Origin: Earliella scabrosa
Taxonomy: Eukaryota; Basidiomycota; Agaricomycetes; Polyporales; Polyporaceae
Reading direction: 5' to 3'
DNA: 64,000 bases
NCBI GenBank assembly: GCA_022605405.1
Contig: JABYQQ010000009.1
Span: forward strand, 1,798,001 to 1,862,000
The position numbers were made by a program, and so were the translations under genes. The first letter of the stretch is position 1, and each line of letters starts with the position of its first letter. The notes under the pieces were generated by a model. That model was not told the origin of the DNA, ran no database searches, and saw only the letters and a program-made list of their open reading frames with translations. This document shows positions 1 through 11,707 of the stretch, one piece after another.

Positions 1-357
1 CCAGGGGAGGTAAGGGCCGAACACGTTTGCTGAACGGCTTGAGAGGTCAAATGGAGAGATGCAGAGACTAACATGTCAGGTGAAGGGGCGCGGCGCACAG
101 GAATGTGACTGAACTAAGTTATGGAGCGAGGTTGTATAAGTTTGTGCAAGGTAGGAAGAGCTTTGGAGAGCGTGGCGAGCCGTCCATGAGATGGGCAGAG
201 GTGGTCGGGGCGAGCATCAACGCGTTCAGCTCGACACTGAGTGTCTTGTCCGACTCAAGGCACTGGCGAGTCGCACATTCCCAATATGGATAGTGGAGTA
301 ATTGAGGCACGTGATGTACACCGCAGTGCGCGGTACGTTGCCTCATGGTGCCATTGA
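1..357. other. Unassigned left edge
   Basis: I see no supported gene here. Short open frames exist on both strands but none resembles a family or shows a splice pattern. Confidence 0.4.
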
Positions 358-600
358 TCTCCATCGCGCGGATCCGCCTGAGGGCCCGGAGGTTGGATGG
401 GCGTGGCACGTTCCGGTCGAGATGCGAGCTAGACACGTACCGTGAATTGCCACTGGCCGTCACCGCCATCTCGAGGAACTTCTTCGAGAACGCCGTGTCT
501 GGGTGGTCCCTCCCTCCAGCACCGTCTCCGTCCTCATCGACTACGCCCCATATCGGCGTGTTCTTGTCCCACTTGTAGATGGCGCGGTGCTGTCACTCCG
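358..600 (-). pseudogene. Partial, deleted copy of the neighbouring C2-domain gene
   Basis: This stretch aligns in the same orientation with about 4086-4665 inside the C2-domain gene downstream. Matching blocks include the Arg-Ile-Arg-Ala-Met region, the block encoding the beta-strand around Trp-Arg-Phe-Thr-Val, and the block encoding Ala-Ile-Tyr-Lys-Trp-Asp. Relative to the parent it lacks about 300 bp (parent 4125-4427) and about 43 bp (parent 4484-4526), and carries scattered substitutions. It has no start or C2 domain, so it is a gene fragment and not a working gene. The Crinkler-like gene lies between it and the parent. Confidence 0.75.
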
Positions 601-826
601 TTTAAGTGAGTATTCAGGCCATAAGTTTTATTCTACTCTATCCACATCCGGTTATGTAGTTAGTGTATACCGTGCAATAAGCTGCTTCATGTCTTCCGCT
701 TGCGCTCATGGGTGATGCATGTAGGGTAGGGTTGGGCGCTTCTGAGTGCTGCAGCAAGGCCCTCTTAAGTTAGGGGCCGCCACAGTTTCGAACCACACCC
801 AAGTTCGGCCCATCCCTCAACCTCTC

Positions 827-3451
827 ATGCATCCAGAATCTGAACACCCGATTGCACTTCGCATTCCAGTCCTGCTGGATCCGTCTTCTGTCCTATCAAA
901 GAACTCGAACACATATGAGTACTTCTCGGAAGTTCTGTACAAATGTCAGGACGGTACTACCATAGGCGACATGGTGCAAGTTATCAAGGAAGACATCAAT
1001 ATTCGTGAGGCAACAGCAAGCCTGAACTGTAATATACGCGTTGCGGTCTATCAGGTTCGGCCAGCCTATGGACACCCGGACGGTATGCACTCATCTATGA
1101 GAATGGACAGTTGATGCAAACCATCAAACCCGCAATCCCCACCATTGCAAACTTGCGCAAGGCCTACACAAACACCCTCGAATCCTTCGCCGACCAAGCC
1201 ATTCTACAATTTCACAGTCAACTAGTGAGCCTCGTGGACAGACCAGAGCAGCTCGTCGCAGTGTTGAGTACGTATCCCGCTGTCATGCTCTGCGTCTCCT
1301 CCCAGAACTACTCACTGCGTGGAGGGGACGCCTAGAACAATTTCTTCTAGATTCGTCAAGTGTAGCTACACCAAGCTAGCACAATTCGTGTGCTTGATCT
1401 AGAACAGGGTTCCTCTAGGCGCTACAAGTGCAGCTGCGCATCGCTAGCAAAGGCCAAGATCATACCATCTACGCGTATCATTATGTAGATTAGTGCAGAA
1501 CACCTACGTAATTCTAGCACAACGTTGGTGTAGCTAGATTTCTGCCATACAGAACTATTGGCAACACATTCACAATAATTATGCGTCTACATACATGAGC
1601 GAGGGATCCATGATGGACTGCCTTCGAGTACCGTTGATGGGGAACAATGATAGAACTCGTAGAGCGCGGCTGAGCGACAAGAGTTCTGAGAGTCTCTATT
1701 CATGGCACCAGGCAGGCTCCTCAAGCCGGAAGGACGTGATTCTGGATCTCTTTGGAACTTGGATACCGTTAGAGTAGGACGGAAGTACTATATCCATTGG
1801 CTCTGGAGACTATACAGGACTATACATACATGACTGAGTTATCCAGAAGTTGTCTATACAGGAACGGGCGGAGGTAGCAGGACCTAGCAATGGATTGTGA
1901 TAGACTACCTAGAGGTGATGTCGAGTAGATTCGTCTAGGAGACCTGTAGGCGTCTACATAATCGCTCGTCTAGATAAGCTACTATTGACCTTGATCTACA
2001 TGAGTGTAGGTCACCTATCAAATCTAGACAAATTTCGTCTAGCCGTGTCCTCCACGCAGTGACTACTCTGGGAGCCTGCCTCATGTCTTGATGTCTTGGC
2101 TTACTACATCTCATTATGTCTCAGCCGTTACTGAACATTACCCCATGGCGCCTCCCGGTTCCCCCGCTATGACATCCGAGGATATAGGTGAGGTTTACCG
2201 TCTTCCGGGTTCCATGTGGCACATTGCGACCCTGGTCTTCATCCAAACCTATCTCGATGTACAAACTTGGATGCTGAAACTGCCGCACATTGTAGATTGC
2301 GTCAACCTCTATAAGCGTTGTTGGAAGACAGAGCGTCCTGTGTTCAAGGAAGAGCATGGTATCAAGCACCTCTGTGATGACATCCCCGTTTTCCGCGATT
2401 GGCTCCACCATTTGCGAATAGTCATGATACGAACCGAGTATGAGACACTATGGAAGACTATCAAGACTCAGATGTTGGAAGCCCACCATGGGGGCATGGT
2501 CGTTGTCGGACAGCCGGGCGTCGGTAAGCGAACCCAATTCTCTTTACAGCACGGCTCGCTCACCAACGTCGCTAGGCAAGTCCTTCTTCACGAGAGTCGC
2601 CCGTGTCCTGGCGTTACAGGATGGCATCCCTACCATCTTTTGCGACACAAAGGAATACTACTGGTATGCGGACGACAACGGTTGCAGAAAAGTCAGGCTG
2701 GACGCCTCAGACCCACACTCCATCCAAGCAGGCACGCTGGTGTTGGTCGACTCCTCGGCTGCTCTAAAGGCACCACCTAGCCGGTTTTGCACGGAAAACT
2801 TCCCAGGTTACATCGTCCAGGCCACATCTCCTCAAGAGGATCGTTGGAAAAGGTGGATGAAGCATCGTAATGGAGTGGCATGGGTCATGAGTCCGTGGCA
2901 ACAGGACGAGGTCAAGTCACTGCAGTACGTATTTGAATGTCCTCTGCATATGGTCGCTCAAAATTTTCTCTAGGAAGTTCCTTGAGATCAAGGGCCGTGC
3001 CCTGTGGGTGCATAATCCCGAGTGGTACACTCCTCTTGAGCTGTTCGAGCTCCTCGGTCCATCGGCCAGAACATGCTTCACATCAAGTTACCAGCAGCTG
3101 AAAACGCTGCCCGCGGACGAGCGCGATGCAACGATACTCCCTTCGCACTTATTCGACAGTCCGGATGACATCGTGAAGGCTCTGACAAGCGGCACGGTCA
3201 GTCCCGCGCTCCAACAGTCCGACTTTGACATGTTGTGTGTCGCCACCAATGCGTCCACAAGCAACCCCGTCCTTCTACGCCCCAGGTTCAAATACGACAT
3301 CCCCACTCCATATCTCCGGCTTCTAGCGGCGACACACTTCCGCAAGTTACCTAAGCGCAAGAGGCTGGAACTGTTCTTAAAAATCTCCTCCTCACCCCAG
3401 ATCGCTGCGAAACTCCTTGAGCCCCTCGCGTTCAATCTCCTTGCAACCTAG
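827..3451 (+). CDS. Crinkler/CR-like P-loop NTPase protein
   Basis: Five-exon model: 827-1054, 1102-1267, 2125-2523, 2576-2924, 2974-3451, giving 539 residues. The N-terminal ~75 residues resemble a small header domain, with a Gly-Thr-Thr-Ile-Gly-Asp patch of the kind seen in ubiquitin-like CRN headers (weak similarity, inferred). At about 262-269 is a Walker A loop, GQPGVGKS, split by the phase-1 intron 2524-2575. The segment after it has the Pro-Thr-Ile-Phe...Tyr-Tyr-Trp pattern common in agaricomycete CR-type P-loop proteins. The C-terminal ~160 residues are unassigned. In such proteins the P-loop part is thought to act as an intracellular regulatory ATPase; role and target here are unknown. 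Intron 2 carries a 749-bp transposon. If a 24-nt exon (1306-1312 joined to 2068-2084) were real, the insertion would break it, but skipping it keeps the frame. The start is the first ATG in the open frame. Confidence 0.6.
1313..2061. mobile_element. MITE-like non-autonomous DNA transposon
   Basis: The 749-bp element has imperfect terminal inverted repeats of about 60 bp beginning CACTGCGTGGAGG at both ends. It is flanked by the direct repeat ACTACT at 1307-1312 and 2062-2067; this becomes seven bases if the terminal C is counted as target. The interior has no convincing coding frame and is rich in CTAG-containing words. A 7-8 bp duplication would suit a hAT-type transposase supplied in trans, but the superfamily is not certain. 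It lies in an intron of the Crinkler-like gene. Confidence 0.8.
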
Positions 3452-3756
3452 GAAGGATTTTCCTCGTCCCCTCAGACGCGACGCTCACCTCCTCCCGTAT
3501 CCCGTAGAGCTCCCGCACGGGCTCTGAGGAGGTCGTCGTCGTGATTGTCCTCTGGCCGTCCCAGGGACCGAGTGAGGGAACTTGCTGGGTCGACCTCGTG
3601 GTGAGAAATTTGAACGACTTGCATTGTTTCGGACATGGACTACACGGACGCACCTCAGCAATCACATAGTACACCTCGTGATCGAGAACGGCACAGGTCC
3701 TCCGAGCGTCAGACACAGGCACAGTCCGACAGCTTGCACCGAGTCCGAGTCCGCGA
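3452..3756. other. Convergent intergenic gap
   Basis: Shared 3' region between the Crinkler-like gene on + and the C2 gene on -. I see no separate feature. Confidence 0.4.
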
Positions 3757-5527
3757 TCACGTACCCCGTCCAGACGTGTCCGCACGTTTCTCCTCTTGCG
3801 CCGCCGCGTCGTCATCGTCGTTCTCCGTCGCACGGCGAGCATCCTCCTCCACCGCCTTCTGCTCGTCGTCCCGTCCGCTCGCCTTGCGCTTCTCCCTCTC
3901 CGCCTCCTCTTCGGCCGCAGCGAGAGCCTCTTCGTCATCCGAGCTGCTCGATCCGCTCGAGCTGACGCTCGCCTGGCGCACCAGGCCGGCCCCACCCACC
4001 CCGTTCTCCCCGCCCTTGCCCCGCGCGCGCCGCTTCTCCTCCTGGCGCTCCTTCTTCCATTTCTCGAGCGTCTCGTCGAACCCGTCCATCGCGCGGATCC
4101 GCCCGAGGGCCCCGAGGTTCGACGGGCCCGAGAGATAGTCATGAAGGACGGGGAGGAGGTCTTTGCGCGGGCGGTAGGTCCCCGAGTCGTTGTCGATCAC
4201 GAGCTCGAACGCGGAGGGCAGGAGCGTGCTTGGGTCGTCCCGGCTGGAGTGTGGTGCCGAGTCGTCGTCGGAGGGATCATTGTCGGATGCGTGAGACTGG
4301 CCATGTATACGCCTAACGAAGAACTCGCCGCTGTATGCGACTTCGATGGCAACATCCGCATGCATGGTGTGTTTGCTGAGAAACTGTATTGCGAACTCGT
4401 CGCCGGTTTCCTGTACGGCGTGTTTAGCACGTTCCGGTCGAGATGCGAGCTGGACACGTACCGTGAATCGCCACTGGCCGTCAAGCATGATGACGTACGT
4501 GTACATCCGCCCCTCCTTCCCGTACTCCGCCATCTCGAGGAATTTTTTCGCGAATGCCGTATCTGGGTGATCCCTCCCTCCAGCACCTTTCCCGTCTTCG
4601 TGTCGGTCCTCGTCAACAACGCCCCATATCGTGTTCTTGTCCCACTTGTAGATGGCGCGGTGCTGCTCGCGTAGCGCGTGGTTCATGATCAACCCCTCGA
4701 TGCCTCGCTTGCGGTACATGGCCTTGATGAGGGGCGAAAAACCGACATAGCGATGACGCAGGGCGGATGGAACGGGGCCGGCGAGCTGTAAGCGGTTCGC
4801 CTTGAACGACCGAATGGACGTGAGGCGGGTTGCGAGCGGAGAGAAATGCCGCACGAATATATCTGGGGCCAGTTAGCGCGAACACGAGCAAGCCAATGCG
4901 CGAATACGTACGGGGACCGAGCGTATATATGCGACCCGCCTCCTCCCCTTCCAGCCTCGGCGACGGCCCAAGCACGCGCACGCTGACGAAAACGTGCGGG
5001 CGCACCTGGTTCCCGACCCTCCCGCGCGTCATGAGCTTCGCGACGTGCGTCGTTACCCTCGTCCTCAGACTCCCGTGGCGTTTCGGCATCTTGTACTCCC
5101 TCTCGCCCGAGTCCCATCCCTCCTTCAGCCACTCCCCGCTGTCCGCCGCCGCCTTCACGCTCGAGTTCACTCCACGGTTCGGGTCTGGGAAGCGGAGGAC
5201 GGTCTTGCCCAGCCGGTCGTCGTGGTTGCCTGGGTCCTCGTCGAGCAGGCGGAGTGTGAGCACGAACCCGAATGCTGGTATTCCGGCGACAATCCAGCGC
5301 GCATCGAAAACCGGGTCGAGCGTCCTGCGGATGGTCGCTGTGCGGAACGATATTGATTCCTTGTGCGAGTGGGGCGGTTCGGGAGAACCGGTGACAGGAG
5401 GGATGGGCGAGAGGGTAGCATGAAGGTAGGGGTCGCTCGAGAGCGTGTTCAGGTCGCCGATGGGTATGTTTGTCGCCCGGTGGAATATGAGTTCGCAGGT
5501 GTATCGGGGCGTGCTGGGTGGAGGCAT
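3757..5527 (-). CDS. C2-domain protein, 573 aa
   Basis: Two exons (5527-4912 and 4862-3757) joined over a 49-nt phase-1 intron. Residues ~8-190 form a C2-type beta-sandwich: a Cys-Glu-Leu-Ile-Phe strand start, SSDPYL and the LDPVFDARW pattern typical of C2 loops, then a conserved Leu-Arg-Leu-Leu-Asp-Glu-Asp stretch. C2 domains bind membrane lipids, often with calcium. A second conserved block (~205-400) contains Arg-His-Arg-Tyr-Val-Gly-Phe-Ser-Pro-Leu and Tyr-Lys-Trp-Asp-Lys-Asn; I recognise no named family for it. The last ~120 residues are Ser-, Glu- and Lys-rich low complexity. Likely a cytosolic or peripheral membrane protein of unknown role. A degenerate partial copy lies at 358-600. Confidence 0.75.
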
Positions 5528-6123
5528 GGCAGGAGCCTCTAGATGAACGCACTCCGCGACCGCGACGAAATATGTTGGTTATTTTGGGTTTACCACCTCC
5601 ATGACGTCATGACCTTTGAACCTCTAAGTCGTCAATACTGCTGAAAAAGGAACAGAGGAGAACATAGAGGATCGGACTCCCATTTGAAAAGAGAATAGGG
5701 AGGACAACGTGGATAGACACGACGAGAATGGAGGGAAGGGACTTCGAACAACTAGGCTGCGAGCACCAGTCGACTCGGAGTCGCTGGTGGGCGCCTCACA
5801 GCTTACGAGTCACATGACAGGCCTTGGCAACTTGAACTTGAAGCTCGCGGACGAACCCATGGCAAGACGTCGACGAACCGCCATGCATACTTTGTTTCTT
5901 ACCATCCGCCAGCTCGCACTGCAGTACCGAAGTCCCGACGTTCCCATGTCTCGTTGTTTATCTTGAGGTCAGTTCATAGAAGTTGAGTGGGAAGAGGAAT
6001 CTGGCAAGACATTAGGTGTCGGTAATTATAGTACAGGGTTCGGAAGGTGGTCGTCAGTGCGCAACGCCAACTCCCGCTCCAGCCCACGTAGGCTAAATCT
6101 GGCTTCCAAGTCAGTCTCTCCAT
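5528..6123. other. Intergenic, upstream of the C2 gene and the KDZ element
   Basis: No gene supported. An imperfect palindrome sits at 5764-5789 (CACCAG...CTGGTG arms around TCGACTCGGAGTCG). Its meaning is unknown. Confidence 0.4.
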
Positions 6124-6131
6124 CCCAACGC
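6124..6131 (+). repeat. Target-site duplication, left (CCCAACGC)
   Basis: The eight bases are identical to 16744-16751 directly after the right end of the KDZ element. Confidence 0.9.
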
Positions 6132-6790
6132 CACCTGGGCATCACAGATTGATGGTTTACTAAACCCGGCTAGGGAGGGGTCTTTCCAAGCTTAACTAAA
6201 CCCGAATTCCTTGTTGGCTTAGTCTACCAGTATCTCTACGAATACCTACCCTCCTACTTAATGCAGAAGGTAGTCTCCCCACCCGTATACGGCACAGTAC
6301 TGGGCGCGCAAGTCCAGCCCCGGCAAGTCCCGGCCCCTTCCCTCGCGTACGTCATCAATCAACAGCGCCGTCGGAACGCGCCCCGCCCCTCGGCAACCTC
6401 GGCACGCGCCCCTCGCCGCGGCGCCCATCATCAGACGCCCTCCCGCCGCCGTCCCCAACGTCGAGCACGACGTTCCCGCCCCCTGCGCCCAATACTTGAC
6501 CGTTTCCCCCCGTTTTTTTTGGTAACCGACGTTATTGAGGACGCGCTACACGATGGGCGCACTCTTGAAGCACATCGTGTGCCCTCTGTCTTCGCGTCGA
6601 GGTCGTAGGGACGAGTACGATTACATAAGCGCGCCAGAAGCACTAACACCGCAGACCGCGCCCAAAGCCCCGACCCGTTCTCCTTGGCAACTTGCGCCCA
6701 TCATCAGTCGCCCCGCCGCCCTCGCGCCCATCACCTCTCAGTTCCTCCTTGGCACCGTGCTACCGCCATCACACCGCCGCCCTCACGCCC
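6132..6790 (+). repeat. Left terminal inverted repeat of the KDZ element
   Basis: The reverse complement of this stretch is found at about 16010-16743. The match is nearly perfect from the tip to about 6735, then looser, with a copy-number difference in a short GC-rich repeat. It holds apparent open frames mirrored in the other arm, which I treat as by-products of GC-rich sequence. Confidence 0.85.
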
Positions 6791-7699
6791 ATCAGCCGCC
6801 GCCCACCCCCGCCGTTCCCGACGTTGAGTGCATCGTCCTAGTCCCATGCGGGCGTTTCGCCCCCGTTCCGCTTCGCCCTTTCTTCTAGCAGGGGTTGTAA
6901 GAGCCCTCGGCATGAAGATCATACACACACTAGTCGTGCAGTCTCCCATTGTAACTCATCTCGATTACACATCGTGCGCCACCGATTAACTAAGCGATAC
7001 GTCAGACGCCGACGCTCGGCATCCCGCCCTCCGCCACCCGCCGCCCGTCTCTACGAGAAGGTCACCCGCCGCTCATGCACCTCCATCCTGCTGACCACAA
7101 TGCTCTACATACGCCCCTTCTACCACCCCTCTGTTCGTCTCCCAGCTTGTACTCCGCCGATTTTCGCCACTATCCACGACAGCCGGGACGCAATTCCGAT
7201 CCTCGCGCTTGCCGAACGCCATCAAGATCTCTGTCTTGGCCCCGCCCGCCGCGCCTCCATGCTCCCGACTCCACACCAGCACCATCGCGCTCCCTGCTCA
7301 GCGTGCTTACGACGCACAATCAATGCATCGGTGAGTGCATTGGCATGGTATAGAATATATGGATGCTGACAATCTCGTGGTTGCCAACATAGTGTTCAGT
7401 ACGTGAGCGTTTCTCGACTGCCGAGATCGCATCGGTATGGGCCATAGACTGATGCGCTCTCCTGATGCCGCCCTCTAGATTGCGTCATCCGACACTTGTT
7501 CCTGTCCTGCCGCGCCGCGCCGATCGCCTGCATGCTCGGGGAGGTGTTTCTCCGCACGCAACGTGAAAGCTCACGCGCCTCAACACGATGGATCCCCACA
7601 CCGTTAGCACCATCCGATGGGATAGATTCGATAGGATGTCTTGTACATAACTATAAGTACGGGTATGGATGGATTGCAGGCCTCAAGCAACCTCAAGTC
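6791..7699 (+). other. KDZ element 5' interior, probable transposase promoter
   Basis: Between the left inverted repeat and the transposase start. No family-like frame was found. A TATAAG motif at 7652-7657 lies about 45 bases before the transposase ATG and is a candidate core promoter element. Confidence 0.35.
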
Positions 7700-10600
7700 A
7701 TGGCTCGCAGCGGCAAAGGCGTATCACGGCGCGTTAGAGTGTCTCGGCCAGATGTCAGTTCGCTTCCTCATAACGCATCAATTCCCAACGCATTTGCGCC
7801 GAATGTATCGATAAGCTACGGTCCTGCCGCGTTGGGAAGTGTGCGGAAGACTACAGAAGAGTCCCTCACGAGGATAGAGAGCAGTGAGTAATGCATTAGA
7901 TTGCTGTGTATGTAATACTAACACCGCCGCTTGTGAATGCAGCTTACGGCCGGGAAACGCGCAATGCTCTTGCTGATCTTCGAGGGGAGGAGTACGCGGA
8001 CACGTTTGACAACACCTTGCATCAAGATCTCGGCCTCGCCAACCCAGAGTCCAGCGTCGACGAGAGCAACGAGTGGGAAGATGTAGTTGAACCGGCCCTA
8101 GAGCATGCGATCCGAGATCTGTTGAGCGTTCGGTGAGTCACCAGTAGCTCGGCTTGATGCTAATCTCACAATCTCTGTGTCCAGCACCACTACTCGCCAA
8201 TACAAGGATGCCAGAACATGGAGGCAACGTAGACAAAACCTCGACGCCAACTGGAAGAACGCCCTTCCAAAACTCACCACGGCCTACATGGAATGGCGAT
8301 ACGACTCACCGACATCGCCGGATCCCGAAGTCCTCCCATCAACTGTTGAGATCGACGTCCTCGATATCTATAGCACCGCCACTACCGCCGTTATCAAACG
8401 CTCTGACCGGTCTTTTGCCGAAGATCTAGTGCTTCACGGTTTCCTTGGCACATCTCCTCTCCATCCAAGCCTCGCCATTTCCCTGAAGACTCTGGAACTG
8501 TTTCGCTGCTTACGCATCTTCAAGCCATCGTTCAGCGCGGAGGCATTCACAAAGCTGCTGTGTTACCTGTATTATGTGAACGCCTTTCCTGCCCTGCTGT
8601 ACCTGACGCTGACAATCACATTCAGGTACCATACCGCCGGCACTATCGTACCGCGATCTCCGACGTATTCGACATCTACCTGATGATGCGTCGTGACGTC
8701 AGACGACAAGTCATGCATGTGTTTGGGCGGGATGCTCCGGACTGGCGGCCTCAACACGCCTGTGCGGCATGCACATACAAGGTTTGTCTCTCTCCTTCAG
8801 CCTACTTATCAGTATTGTGAACGTGCGATAGCTCGCAGACGAGCCTCCGGCCACATTTGATAGGCTGGTTTGCATGGACGGGAATAATTCGCTTAAACGG
8901 ATCGCAACCTCCGGTGGTCGCGAGGTTGCCGATCTTCGCGTCTATGAAGACAATGATTACTTCCTTCCGCGAGAGTACGTCGACTCTTTCGCAGGCGAAG
9001 TCAAGTCCCGCTCAGTCAAGAAGCCAGTGCTGAAGGAGAAACCCGGGCTCGCGCCTGACCCAGGGGAGGCTGAAGAAGATGGCGACCCAACGGACGGCGC
9101 GCACGCGACCGGCGCGTGTGCTTCCAACTGGAAGGCAGCAGCGGCTGACGAGAAGAAGAAGATGTGGGCGATCTATGATGAGACCGGCATCTTCGCCAGC
9201 GCATGTCGGCACAGCTTCATATTATGGATCGCGGACATGGTACGGAGCGGAGAACTGTAGGTGCTTGGCATCATCCCATTTCCCGAGTGGACTGACGTCA
9301 TCACTTGTAGCGCCAAATACGCGATCGCCATGGTCGACAAGATCAGCACCTCGCTCCCTGGCAAGAAGAGTGTGGGCTATGACATAGGCTGCGAGTTCAC
9401 CGCCACGGTGCGGAACAGCTCCATTGGCCCGGCCTTCTTCAAGTCCGGCTCGCGCTTCTGCGTCCCCGCGTTCCACGGGTATTCACACGAGTACGACTGT
9501 CAGGTGAAGTTTCACCCGAATCGCATACCTGGCATGGGTCTTGAGGACCTAGAGACCATGGAACGTATATTCAGCAATTCGAACCAACTTGCCTCGGTCA
9601 TTCGCTACGCCTCGCCGTACCGCCGGCGAGCTCTCATTGCACTCTTCTTCGAGCACTGGGATGAGGAACGCCACGCATCTCTGGCGCAGATGCTGTACAA
9701 CAACTACCGGCAGGCCCTCGAGATCATAACCGATAAGACGCCGGTGCTCCGGGAGACCATGGAGACACTTGAGATCACGGATCAAGATCTCGGGCGATAT
9801 CTGGAGGAAGAGCGCATCTACTTCACCACGCTGCAGGATGAGGACCCGGACGACCTCCGAGATATCTTGTACGTCGATGCCCTGAAGAAGCTCGCCACTG
9901 CTAAGTAAGGCTCCTCGCTCCTACCATGCTGCGCTTGCTGACATGCCCTCAGAGAGGAATACAAAGCCGTCTCGGGGCAGTACTATGACCGCGTCGCGCG
10001 AGCCGGGGAGCGCGCGGATGCCGCCAAGGACGCTGACACAGCCCCACCGCCGCTGACGTTCATGGCCCCGCACAATGGGCCCACTAATTACGACTCCGAT
10101 CTGTCGGTGACGCGTAAGCTCGAGACCCGGCGGCGAGAGCTCCAGGCAACGGTCGACAACCGTGAAGCTGACGTCAGTGCGATCGAAGTTCGCTTCGGCA
10201 TCGAGAAGAGATGGGAGCCCATGGACTCGCAGTACCAGAACGCCCTTCATTACGTTGCGACGCGTGAGTACCAGCGTGCGCTAGGCAAGCTGCAGCGGCT
10301 TGTTGTACAGCGGCTCTTTGAGCTACACAAGTTGAACTTGGCGCAGACAGGTGAACTTGACATTCGTCCCCTCGGTGATCTTGCGCACTGATCCTTGGGC
10401 CGAACAGGATATAAAGCGCGCACCTACATAGCGAAGAACCTTCAACGTCGCTGTCAATCGATCCGGACAGCTGTCAAGGCATATAACGACGCCGCCGCCG
10501 CTCTCAACCCGCCTCGCGAGCCCCTCGATTGGTCTACGGCCTCTCATTACAGTTTCTTAGAGGAATTCGCCCTTCTGCGCGACACCCGCAAGGATGCACG

Positions 10601-11084
10601 GGTTCGCGATCAACCGTGGGCTACTCCCGTTGTTCGCGAACTCATGCGCCTCTCAGAACGCATCCATCGCGCTCACGAAGAGGTCCGCAACTTGAATCGG
10701 GAGCTACGCCGCGTTCACACGTCCATTCGCGATGAGGAGCTTCTCTTCGCGACCGTGCTCGAAGAGCTCCGTCATCAAGACTCCACCCTCTTCGGAGCAG
10801 TTGCGGAGTATGTACGGCACCGGCGCGCGGCGAACGCACGTAATATGGTGTACATCGAGGCAACTTACGCGTTGCCGGGCTTCTCGGGCAATCCGACTCC
10901 AGGACATCGTGAGGGCGGTTCTCTCCCTGCGCTGCTGCGCCAGTCTACCTTAGGCAATCTGTTGGACCAAGAGATGATAGCGGTGAGTCAAGAAGAGGAA
11001 GTATCACCAACTTTGGATGAGGACGACTTCACCAGTGAAGAGATCACTGGGTTGATGGACTATCTAGCTACATTGACGATGTAA
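7700..11084 (+). CDS. KDZ family transposase, 1004 aa
   Basis: Eight exons: 7700-7883, 7943-8132, 8185-8575, 8626-8781, 8832-9256, 9311-9904, 9953-10350, 10408-11084, all with GT-AG introns of 48-59 nt, closing to 3015 nt. The catalytic RNase H-fold core is recognisable. A Cys-Ala-Ala-Cys cluster is followed by MDGNNSLKR near residue 320 (first acidic residue), CRH and SGEL near 435-450, YDIGCEF near 470 (second acidic residue), then the FHGYSH...CQ...HP block and GLEDLE...SN-Q that are hallmarks of KDZ transposases. The region after ~700 is coiled-coil-rich (many Arg, Glu, Leu). It should cut and paste the surrounding element by acting on its inverted repeats in the nucleus. No frameshift or stop is seen in the core. 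Confidence 0.9.
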
Positions 11085-11707
11085 TTCTGTATGATTCTGC
11101 CCCAAACGAGGGCTTCTCATGCTTAGGGCATATTCATTGTTACTTAGAGATGTCGCCTTCCGAAATTAGTGACAATAGGGGTTGTGGTTCCAATGCGACG
11201 TTCGAGCGCAGGAGGGAGGTTGGGCTATAAGACGCGTCTAACATTGCATACCTCACAATTTCTTATTCCCACATGACATTCTACACACTATAAAGGGCAT
11301 AGGATGGTCTGTGTGATACATATGGTTTATACAATCATGAGTTTGAGAGGATACAGTACTGTGAAAGAACGTTGCATTGAAATGTCAACGTTACGGGAGG
11401 TCCGTTCATGAATCTCGTTTGCCATTTGCTCCGTTCGTGAACCCAATTTCTGCACTACAAGGTGTGACACCCTAACCTGGGATATATGGGTATCATTCGA
11501 AAGCCACAACAAGTCCGAACTCATTCCAACAAATTTCGGACATAACAGACGACATCGCAAGCCTGTAGCACGGTTTTTTCCTCATTGTGGCGCGGAATCG
11601 AGGGCGATCCAGCGAGCGCTAGTCATCCGATCGCAACTTGTCTCTCGCGATCTCTGCCTCCGATCGCTTCATCTCTTTCTCGACCCCTCACATCCGCGGA
11701 CATCGAC
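11085..11707 (+). other. Spacer inside the KDZ element
   Basis: AT-richer than its surroundings, with no coding frame supported. Presumably the transposase 3' end plus the promoter of the next gene. Confidence 0.4.

Noticed and set aside
3432..4142. Basic Arg-rich frame overlapping the C2 gene's 3' exon
   Set aside because: An off-frame reading of the low-complexity tail of the C2 protein.
6258..6458. Identical open frames in the two KDZ inverted repeats (also 16417-16617)
   Set aside because: They are mirror images caused by the repeat arms, in GC-rich sequence, with no family resemblance.
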